Of a stretch of 64,000 nt of DNA, positions 52,501 to 57,700 are shown piece after piece (within the stretch, counting starts at the first letter, position 1; each line of letters starts with the position of its first letter). The position numbers and the translations under genes are program-made. This DNA is from Streptomyces wedmorensis (GTDB lineage Bacteria > Actinomycetota > Actinomycetes > Streptomycetales > Streptomycetaceae). The notes under the pieces are model-generated. The model was not told the DNA's origin and did no database searches. It saw only the letters and a program-made list of their open reading frames with translations. The stretch is from contig NZ_JNWK01000039.1 in assembly GCF_000716445.1 (NCBI RefSeq), positions 8,671 through 72,670 of the forward strand. Direction: 5' to 3'.

Positions 52501-54753
52501 CCGGTGCCGGGCGCGCGCGTCCTGCTGCTCGACACGGCCGGGCGCAAGGTCCCGGCGGGGGCCGTCGGTGAGATCCATGTGGGCGGTGTTCCCGTGGCAC
52601 TCGGCTACCACGGTCGTCCCGAAGAGACCGCCACCGCCTTCCTCGACGGTGCGCAAGCCGGAGTGCCCGGCCTGCTGTACCGCACGGGCGACCTCGGCCG
52701 CTGGCGCACGGACGGCACCCTCCAGTACTGCGGGCGAGCCGACGACCAGGTCAAGATCCGGGGCTACCGAGTCGAGCCCGGTGAAATCCAGGCGGCGCTG
52801 ACCGCGCTGCCCGGAGTCCGGTCCACCGCCGTCGTACCGCGCCTCGACCGACACGGCGAGACGGAGATCGTCGCCTACGTGGTCCCCGCCGACCCCGCCA
52901 TCGGTCCCGACACCCTCCGCACCGCCCTGGCCTCCATGGTCCCCGACCATCTGGTGCCGCGTCGGTGGGTGTTCCTGGAGCGGCTGCCGGTGAACTCCTC
53001 CGGCAAGCTGGATCGCGCTGCCCTGCCCGAGCCCCCGGCGGAGGTGAGTGAGCGGGAGGACACCGCCCGGCCCGCCACCGCACTGGAGCAATCCCTGCAC
53101 GACCTGTGGTGCGAGGTGCTTGATGTGCCACAGGTGCCCGTGAACGTGTCCTTCTTCCAGCTCGGTGGCCACTCGCTGAGCGCCATCCGGCTGCTGAACC
53201 GCATGCGGGAACTGGTGGACGTGCCCGTGTCCATGGCCGACTTCTTCCTGGAGTCGACCGTCCGGGGCGTCGCGGCCCGCTGCGCGGCCGCCGCCCCTGC
53301 GCACCCCGCCGACGGCCGCGGCCGCGTGGTGGACAGCGCACCCATGCCCTCCACCCTGCGCCGGCTGTGGCTGCGTCACCACACTCACTCCGACCCGAGC
53401 GTCTACAACGTCGCCCACCGCATCGATCTGAGCGGCGACCTGGACACCACAGCCCTGGCCGGGGCTCTGCGGGACCTGGTGGGGCGCCACCACGCACTGC
53501 GCAGCCACGGTGTGGTGCGCGAGGACGGGCTGCATGTCGTCGAGATCCTGGACGAGGTTCCCGTGGAACTGCCGATCACGGACCTGCCCGCGGTACCGGG
53601 GCCCGACACCCCCCACGCGTACGTCGACTCGTGGTGCCAGGAGCAGGCAGCCGAGATCATCGCGCTGGACCGCGCTCCCCTCTTCCGTTTTCGCCTGGCC
53701 CGCCTCGGCGCGGACCGCTGGGTGCTGGTCACCGTCCTGCACCACGCGATCTGCGACGGCTGGTCCATGGGGATCATCTGGCACGAGCTGGCGGAGCTCT
53801 ACAACGCGCGGCGGACGGGTGTCGAGGCCGGGCTTCCGGCGCCGGCCGCCCAGTTCACCGACTTCGCCCGCGCCGAGCACACACTGGACGACGGCCGCCG
53901 GGCGGAGCTCGAACGGTTCTGGCGAGCCGAGCTCGACGGCGTACCCCTGCGCCCCGCCCTCCCGTACGACAGGCCGCGGCCGGCGGTTCTGTCGGGCCGA
54001 GGCGACCTGCACTCCCTGCCCCTCGACGATGCCACCTCCCTCGCGGTCGCAGCGACGGCCGCCCGGCTCGGCGTGACCCCGTACAGCGTGCTGGCGGCGG
54101 CCTTCTCGACCTGGCTGTCAGGGCTCGTCGGCACCCTGGGCGACATCGTGATCCCGGTGTCCAGCGCGAACCGCACACAGCCGGAGCGCGCAGACGTAGT
54201 GGGCCTCGTGGGCGACTCGGTCCTGCTGCGGGCCCGGATCGACGGCGAGGAACCCTTCGCCGGTCTGGTCCGGCGCCTCGGCGCGACCTTGTTCACCGCG
54301 CTGGACCACCAGGACCTACCGCTGACGGATGTCGTCCGTCTGGTCTCCGACCAAGGACCGGAGGCGCTGTTCCCCACCGTGCTGTTCACCGTGGTCACCA
54401 CTCCCCCACCCGTGCTCGACATGCCGTCGGTGTCGACGACGGTTCGGGGTCTCCCCACCAGCGAAGTGGCCCGCAACGAGCTCTACGTCGTCGTGGAGTC
54501 CATGAACAACACGCTCACCGTCACCTTCGAGTACTCCACAGACCTGTTCACCGCCTCGACCGTGGAGAGCTGGGGCGCGTCCTTCGCCGCGCTCCTGGAC
54601 GCGGCTGTACGGAACCCCGAATGCACGCTGCGAAGCCTGGGTGACGCTGCGGGCTCGGCCCCGGCACCGGCACCGGAGCCGGCCCTGGACCCGGAGCCGG
54701 AGCCGGATCCGGGGTCGGATCCCGAGCCGGAGTCGGCAGCCGCAGCACGCTGA
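43507..54753 (+). CDS. Hybrid NRPS-PKS megasynthase with luciferase-like monooxygenase domain
   Basis: One 3,748-aa assembly line. Domains in order: acyl-AMP ligase (about 25-570; LLMLSSGSTGVPKAARLTH, RKDLVIINGHN); ACP1 (Ser628); KS (about 703-1125; Cys875, EAHGTGTRLGDP, GHLDSCAG); AT (about 1225-1530; Ser1327 in GHSVGEYAA, AFHSP suggesting malonyl-CoA); ACP2 (Ser1659); a Pro/Ala/Thr linker; MupA/Atu3671-type flavin monooxygenase (about 1848-2190); C (HHIVFD 2359); A (about 2680-3175); PCP (Ser3223); terminal C (HHAICDG 3412). No KR, DH, methyltransferase or thioesterase. The tail is Pro/Glu/Asp repeats. By hand the A-domain code is DVQFYAQVIK, nearest to proline-type codes (weak). ATG 43507 follows GAGGAG. 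Product: an acyl starter extended by one malonate, oxidised, joined to an amino acid and released by the last C domain (inference). Confidence 0.93.
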   Translation: MKRPPGQALCRGPELERTEDDPRDAVQALLRAAQSAPGAVITLDSDGRTSRRSYAELLDEARRSLTALREHGVRRGDTVLLCGLPLAEFFPAFWACQLGGVLPTALAERPLAGSPALDRLLQAHELLDGPLVLTDEAGAAELARAAPSLRTVLARDGMSAAPAEGHFEPDGSDTALLMLSSGSTGVPKAARLTHAGLADFAASSRRVLDVRPDDTMVNWLPVDHSGAFLLYHLLAVFTGSTNVHAPTEYVLADPLRWLDLMDEHGARHGWAPTFAYQLVVDALARRPEDSAARRWDLSGLKTVVSGGEQIILPVMERFLDATAPYGIRESHIVPAWGMAETVTGVTYGRLDRPGTVHRLLKSSLSGDPEPAGPGTPEEDCVTFVAAGAPAHGVTLRVVDDHDVLVPDGRIGRLQVHSATRLTPGYVNNPEADAAAYPAGRDWLDTGDLAFLAEGQVVITGRRKDLVIINGHNVQCHEVEEAAATVDGVRRGEVAACGVPDRERGTDELAVLFVSRGAHEDVRIAAAIRAAVFTRLRLTATHVLPVPVGEFPRTPAGKIRRAELRDRLIAGALDESTAAPEAGTAATASLPSTAFADTVARAVREELGALLEGSAVDTDVPFYELGLTSVRLVQLRARLAERLGVGIAQAALFEHPTAAALAAHLAESVPAVEGPPETAAPDPDPADDPADGSADGSADDAERRIAVIGMSLRFPGADSPEAFWANLRDGVDSIRVFGDSELAAAGQERLPGHVPVGGVLDGVDGFDPDFFGISPKEAGLTHPAHRLFLECCHQALESGGYESTSPGTRVGVFAGSGMNLYDHQQESAGGPGQPGGGAEPGLGIQRAVGRQPDFLATRVAYRLGLTGPAIGVQTACSTSLVAVHLAVQALLSGETDLALAGAAAVHLPQESGYVSEPGSILSPTGRLRAFDAAADGTVGGNGVAAVLLKRLDRALADGDTVHAVILGSAVNNDGADKVGFSAPGVAGQAEVVRQALRRADVPAETISYVEAHGTGTRLGDPVELRALGRALGESTRRTGFCAVGSVKPAIGHLDSCAGMAGLIKTVLMLRHRTLVPTLHLSRPNPELELAGGPLTLATELRPWTVPDGVPRRAGVSALGVGGTNAHVVLEEYAAAVRPGSGPAAGSALLPVLVPVSARDAEALPEYAGRLRDHLRRHPEERAEDVALTLALGRPHRGARTTAVGRDAEELAQSLGEPPAAPAAPLGPVAFAFSGQGSARRGMAVGLYRAYPAARRTLDRCARLFADEWGGDLLPLLVDQVDPADGEDGAGDTVWPTETAQAALFAHQAALADVWRAAGVRPALLLGHSVGEYAALYAAGGLSLEDGLRLTAARGHLMQTECPPGGMLAVRTDEATAERVARTTGAVVAAVNGPRATVLAGASEVLARTAGLLDAEGMRWKALPVDRAFHSPSMEPMLEEFRRHAEKAVFRPLEIPLVTTVDGEVRAPGWVADADHLFRHARQPVRFDLAMAAVAARGCTDFVEIGAGATLTGVGRHCVPASRWVPGQGAGDAPERQVHGLLTSLGTLYRRGADLDWRALAPQGSRIPLPSHPLRRRPMPYGDPVDRTPRRPARPGPSPVPEPPLPPEVSMTSTQCSPAPVAGPAPDGLLSSVCALTARKLGHEPALVLPDSSFFELGADSLSLMGLTAELDQQYGVRVPVRELFDTADTPRRLAERLAELGVGEPWAEAPVAEAPAEAPVGFPVAAQVTELAAAQASPVPRVSGELYDLFGQQLGVARQLLDQVGGMISGQLALLAGSPVPGPATPPTQAQASTPPPTPTSAPAPAPAPAPEARVPTQAAVAPGWASTPTPTPRSVRTPDQLAAPSPGCDFSLYFFGDYPEEAAHDKYALIMESSEFADRNGFHSLWFPERHFDSFGALFPNPSVLAAALAARTSRIRLNAGSVVLPLHNPIRVAEEWSVVDNISGGRAGLCVASGWHATDFTLAPHHFGRHREVMYEQLRTVRQLWSGQPLETTGGDGKPVEIRLHPSPVQERLPLYVAVVGNPDSYRRAAAEGLGVVTNLMAQTVEQLAENIALYRRTRAEHGLDPAAGRVVVLVHTYLDEDAERARTEAYRPFISYLRSSLSLFDQVTNSLGVQVDLANSTDDDVDFLLGRAYERYCDSRALIGDEHTAAATVRRLVDAGADEIACFVDFGVAKEKVLAALPVLDRVRRRTRPVSPAESSADTAGPAGLPQPSEKHAERRPAAAPARTPLTPAQRRIWFVEQLHPGTTMYNEPKAVRLDGPLDVGALRTALHRVAERHPALRTVLGDRQGVPYQEVREAGLMDLPVDDHSGETEEEALRAVLLDAGRQPLDLAHGPLVTARLLRLSEERHLLFLMAHHIVFDSSSTAVLVRDLAAFYRAGAQGDPALSPLSALPASPRPVAGDRAASLDFWRGALDGAQELSLPTDRPRPAVRSGVGAGLTHALDAELTGRLRSFAASHRATLFMVLTSAIGTVLGRFSGQSDVVVGTAVSARQPGTEDHVGVFLDTVPLRLDLTGDPDFSSLLGRVRATSMAAYEHRDVPFDELVAALAPERSPGRNPLFDVMVEFEHASDVDFDPPRLTAELLDVPSARAPFDLSVYLTHHRDGVRFMVEYDSVLFDPDTVHRFVEYVEHVLRGALDTPGAPLGELTALTGTDRANQDRLGRLDEPLPAVSDTLHGLFERQALRTPDAVALIHGEEQVTYGELDRRANRLARELRTRGSARGERVAVLLPRGSRLITALLGVLKSGAAYLPLDPAVPTVRLAGLLDDGAPVLLLTDHTVPAAHEQLGKHLPVFLMDAAETADDSADGPPDDLTEEAPHGDVGPEDPAYCIHTSGSTGRPKGVLVPHRGPVNLVLSHLEEHPALRTLQWTSPSFDVSVQEIFTTLASGAALVLIDDAVRHDPAAVAEAVRRHGVERLFMPCTPLKYLMETGPELPTLRELYSAGEALQLTAAFRRFFAAHPACALYNQYGPTETSVITTSHRVDPEGEQWPPIGTPVPGARVLLLDTAGRKVPAGAVGEIHVGGVPVALGYHGRPEETATAFLDGAQAGVPGLLYRTGDLGRWRTDGTLQYCGRADDQVKIRGYRVEPGEIQAALTALPGVRSTAVVPRLDRHGETEIVAYVVPADPAIGPDTLRTALASMVPDHLVPRRWVFLERLPVNSSGKLDRAALPEPPAEVSEREDTARPATALEQSLHDLWCEVLDVPQVPVNVSFFQLGGHSLSAIRLLNRMRELVDVPVSMADFFLESTVRGVAARCAAAAPAHPADGRGRVVDSAPMPSTLRRLWLRHHTHSDPSVYNVAHRIDLSGDLDTTALAGALRDLVGRHHALRSHGVVREDGLHVVEILDEVPVELPITDLPAVPGPDTPHAYVDSWCQEQAAEIIALDRAPLFRFRLARLGADRWVLVTVLHHAICDGWSMGIIWHELAELYNARRTGVEAGLPAPAAQFTDFARAEHTLDDGRRAELERFWRAELDGVPLRPALPYDRPRPAVLSGRGDLHSLPLDDATSLAVAATAARLGVTPYSVLAAAFSTWLSGLVGTLGDIVIPVSSANRTQPERADVVGLVGDSVLLRARIDGEEPFAGLVRRLGATLFTALDHQDLPLTDVVRLVSDQGPEALFPTVLFTVVTTPPPVLDMPSVSTTVRGLPTSEVARNELYVVVESMNNTLTVTFEYSTDLFTASTVESWGASFAALLDAAVRNPECTLRSLGDAAGSAPAPAPEPALDPEPEPDPGSDPEPESAAAAR

Positions 54754-54768
54754 TCGGTGCCCGTCCCA

Positions 54769-54794
54769 GCCCCGGCGGCGACCGCCGCCGGGGC
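54769..54794. terminator. Terminator after the megasynthase gene
   Basis: GCCCCGGCGGC-n4-GCCGCCGGGGC is a perfect 11-bp stem beginning 16 bp after the megasynthase stop. Confidence 0.8.
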
Positions 54795-54815
54795 GCGAAG
54801 GCAGCGGGACGCGCG

Positions 54816-54847
54816 GAGGCGGTGCCCGGATGACCGGACACCGCCTC
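54816..54847. terminator. Terminator after the M4 protease gene
   Basis: GAGGCGGTG pairs with CACCGCCTC, and the inner CCCGG/CCGGA extends the stem with one wobble. It lies about 30 bp beyond the leftward M4 protease stop. Confidence 0.7.
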
Positions 54848-54876
54848 TTGCGCAGCCTCGTTCACCCCCTCGGTGG

Positions 54877-56544
54877 TCAGCCCTGGACGTTCACCGCCGT
54901 CCAGGCGGCGTCCACGGCGTCGGCCTCGGCGCTGTTCGCGCCGTAGAGGTCGGCGGCCGCCTTGAGGGTTCCCTCGCGGGCACCGTGGTAGTCCGTGGTG
55001 GAGGTGAAGTACGAGGTCAGCGCCTTGTACCAGATCTGCACCGCCTTGTCGCGGCCGATGCCGGTGACCGTGGAGCCGTCCACGGTCGGGCTGTCGTAGT
55101 GCACGCCGTTGATGTCCTTGGCGCCGCTGCCCTCGGCCAGCAGGTAGAAGAAGTGGTTGGCGACGCCGGAGGAGTAGTGCACGTCGAGGTTGCCGACGGC
55201 GGCGCTCCAGTAGTCCGCCGAGCCGCGGCCGTCCTTGCTCGGCCGGTCCTGGTAGCGCAGCGGCTTGCCGTTGCCGAAGATGTCGATCTTCTCGCCGAGC
55301 AGGTAGTCGCCCTTGTCCTGGGGGTTGTTCGCGTTCCACTCGACCGCGGTGCCGAAGATGTCGGAGGTGGCCTCGTTCAGGCCGCCGGACTCCCCGGAGT
55401 ACTGCAGACCCGCGGTGGCGGAGGTCACGCCGTGGCTGAACTCGTGGCCGGCCACGTCGAGCTGGGTCAGCGGGTGCTGGTTGTTCGCGCCGTCGCCGTA
55501 GGTGATGGCGAAGGCCTGGTCGTCCCAGTAGGCGTTCTGGTAGGCGTTGCCGTAGTGGACGCGGGAGACGGGGGCCCGGCCGTCGTCCTTGATGCCGTTG
55601 CGGTGCAGGACGTTCTTGTAGAAGTCCCAGGTCTGCGCGGCACCGTAGGCGGCGTCCACGGCAGCGGTCTGGTTGTGGCCGGGAGTGCCGTCACCCCAGA
55701 CGTTGTCCGCGTCGGTGAACACGACGCCCTTGCCGCCCGTGCGGTGCTGGAGGTCGACGGTGCTGGATCCACCACGCACGCTGTCGACGAGGCTGAAGCC
55801 CTTCGACGACGTGGTGCTGTTGAGGCTGACGGTACCGCTGTACTGGCTGGTGCCGGTGCCGACCGCACCCGCCTGAGGGCTGCCCGGCTTGCCGGCCGCG
55901 GAGCCGCCCTCGGCCGTCATGCCACCGGCTATGTCGTTGATCAGCTGCTGCTCGTACAGCTTCTTTCCGGTGTCGGCGTCGGTGACGACGCGCAGCAGGC
56001 TCGGGGTGACGCCGTCTTCCTGGGTGCCGCTGACGACGGTCTCGTAGGCGAGGACGGGCTTCCCGTCGACGGCCCAGACGACCTTGCGCGGGGCTTCGTC
56101 GGTGGTGGCACCCGTGGTCTTCGCCGCCTTGGCGGCCTTGACCGCGGCGGACTTGGCGGCGGTCGGCGTCAGCTTCGGGGTCAGCGAGGCGACCTTGATG
56201 GTGGTCTCGACCGCCTTCGTGACCTCCTGGACGGCTCCGTCGGCGCCACGGTGAACGATCAGGTCGCCGCCGAGGACCGGAAGGCCCGCGTAGGTGCGCT
56301 CGTAGCGCGTGTGGACCGTACCGTCGGCGTCCTTGACGGTGTCCTTGACGACCAGCTGCTCCTTTGCGTCCAGGCCGAGCGCCTGAGCCGTCGCCGCGAC
56401 GGTGGCGCCGGCCTGCCGCTCCGGAGCCGCGCCCGCTGACGCGCTGGCGGCGCCTGTGGCGAGCAGCGAGCCGGTCAGGACGACGGCGCCGGACGTGAGG
56501 GCGAGGCGACGGGCCCCACCGCCGGTGAGGGGAAGCGAGAACAT
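54877..56544 (-). CDS. Secreted M4 (thermolysin-family) zinc metalloprotease
   Basis: This 555-aa preproenzyme has a signal peptide (RRLALTSGAVVLTGSLLATG), a propeptide with FTP/PepSY segments (about 35-200) and the M4 catalytic domain. The zinc site is DVAGHEFSHGVTSATAGLQY (HExxH with Glu as catalytic base), and the third ligand Glu is in SGGLNEATSDIFG. The C-terminal helical part carries the usual HYSSGVANHFFYLLAEG and the GIGRDKAVQIWYKALT segment. ATG 56544 follows GGAG. It has no evident link to the NRPS operon, from which it is separated by two terminators. Confidence 0.95.
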   Translation of the reverse strand: MFSLPLTGGGARRLALTSGAVVLTGSLLATGAASASAGAAPERQAGATVAATAQALGLDAKEQLVVKDTVKDADGTVHTRYERTYAGLPVLGGDLIVHRGADGAVQEVTKAVETTIKVASLTPKLTPTAAKSAAVKAAKAAKTTGATTDEAPRKVVWAVDGKPVLAYETVVSGTQEDGVTPSLLRVVTDADTGKKLYEQQLINDIAGGMTAEGGSAAGKPGSPQAGAVGTGTSQYSGTVSLNSTTSSKGFSLVDSVRGGSSTVDLQHRTGGKGVVFTDADNVWGDGTPGHNQTAAVDAAYGAAQTWDFYKNVLHRNGIKDDGRAPVSRVHYGNAYQNAYWDDQAFAITYGDGANNQHPLTQLDVAGHEFSHGVTSATAGLQYSGESGGLNEATSDIFGTAVEWNANNPQDKGDYLLGEKIDIFGNGKPLRYQDRPSKDGRGSADYWSAAVGNLDVHYSSGVANHFFYLLAEGSGAKDINGVHYDSPTVDGSTVTGIGRDKAVQIWYKALTSYFTSTTDYHGAREGTLKAAADLYGANSAEADAVDAAWTAVNVQG

Positions 56545-56963
56545 GTACTTTCTCCAGAGAGTCGTGGGGAGTTGGACGGGATCGCCGCCCACCCGTGCAA
56601 GGTGGATTGCCTTGCTGAGCAGGGACATTCGCAGCCCGTCGCGCACATGTCACGTGCCACAAAGGCAGGTTCGACCACTCATGCCGGATTTGCCGCCCAC
56701 CGCTTCACGGGAAGGACAAGGCCCTGATACGCGCCGAAACGGATGGCACAAGAGTCCGCAACACGCGTGAAAGGAGGCCCCTGCGCGCCGTGGACTCGCC
56801 GGCCGCGACAGCGTCCGACGCTGCGGGGTGGGCTCGGAGCCTCGCCGACACCGGGGGCCAGATCATCGGGATCATCCGCACAGGCGCGCGGAGTAGCCGG
56901 GCCTCCCTGGCATCGGCCTCGGCAGGACGGGGTGTCCCTGCACTCAGACGAAGGGAGATCTGC
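56545..56963. other. Promoter region of the M4 protease gene and gap to the GNAT gene
   Basis: No convincing gene. The part just beyond 56560 should hold the protease promoter; the remainder shows nothing recognisable. Confidence 0.5.
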
Positions 56964-57521
56964 TCAGCCGTCCTGATGGCACCAGGTCAGCAACGTCACC
57001 TGGCGGCCCTTGGCCTCACGTGTGACGGGTTTGTCGTCGGTGAGCTGAAAACCGGTGGCGCGGGCGACAGCCACGCTCGGGGAGTTCTCCGGTTCGATGC
57101 GCAGCAGCACTCGCCTCGCGCTCAGCTGACGACGGGCGTAGTCAGCCGCCAGCCTGACGGCTCGTGAGGCCAGGCCCTGCCGCCGATACCGGCTGCCGAT
57201 GCCGTAAGCGAGCTCGACGTCGCGCGGGTCGACCGCGCAGCGAAAGAGGAGGATCTCGCCACGCGGCTCCTCGCCGTCGGTCGTGATGGCCAACTGCGCC
57301 GTCTTGCGGCCTTCTTCGCGGCCTTCGTGTGCCCTGGCGAGGTACGCACCCGCCGCTGTGGAGTCGAACGGAGAGGGCACCGGAGTCCACCGGTCGATCT
57401 CGGGGTCGTCATAGACCTCGACCAACGCCGACAGGTCGGTCTCGGTCCACTCCCTCAGCAGTACCCCGTCTCCTGACAACCGAATGCTGGGCGGCAGAAC
57501 GATCTCATGTCGGCTGGGCAT
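56964..57521 (-). CDS. GNAT acetyltransferase (RimJ/RimL-like)
   Basis: This 185-aa protein matches Acetyltransf_3: VLLREWTETDLSALVEVYDD at the N-terminus, the acetyl-CoA loop YRRQGLASRAVRLAADYARR and the C-terminal motif NSPSVAVARATGFQLTDDKP. The family acetylates protein N-termini or small amines; the substrate is unknown. ATG 57521 is taken; 57548 is an alternative. It is monocistronic. Confidence 0.9.
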   Translation of the reverse strand: MPSRHEIVLPPSIRLSGDGVLLREWTETDLSALVEVYDDPEIDRWTPVPSPFDSTAAGAYLARAHEGREEGRKTAQLAITTDGEEPRGEILLFRCAVDPRDVELAYGIGSRYRRQGLASRAVRLAADYARRQLSARRVLLRIEPENSPSVAVARATGFQLTDDKPVTREAKGRQVTLLTWCHQDG

Positions 57522-57622
57522 GCGCCCGATTCTGCCGTGCCAGAGCACCGAACTCCAGAGCCAGCAAGCCCTCCCGGAGCCGGCCTGCTGGTCTGGCTCG
57601 GTCGTACTAGGAACGGCCCGGG

Positions 57623-57658
57623 CCGTCCGTACCGGCTCAGTGTGGCCGGCACGGACGG
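57623..57658. terminator. Hairpin after the lysyl-oxidase-like gene
   Basis: CCGTCCGT...ACGGACGG with an inner CCGGC/GCCGG forms a long stem between the lysyl-oxidase-like stop and the GNAT gene. Confidence 0.65.
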
Positions 57659-57659
57659 T

Positions 57660-57699
57660 GGGTGGTGGGTAATGGGCAGTGGGTGATGGGCGGTGGGTG
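57660..57699. repeat. Six GGG runs at exact 7-bp spacing (possible G-quadruplex)
   Basis: GGG occurs at 57660, 57667, 57674, 57681, 57688 and 57695, all separated by four bases. It is a degenerate heptamer repeat ending at the lysyl-oxidase-like stop codon. Four or more GGG runs with 4-nt loops could form a G-quadruplex on the plus strand; the minus-strand transcript would be C-rich. Confidence 0.85.
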
Positions 57700-57700
57700 G

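Noticed and set aside
42005..56544. M4 protease gene as part of the NRPS-PKS cluster
   Set aside because: It is on the opposite strand behind two terminators and is a common secreted protease of Streptomyces.
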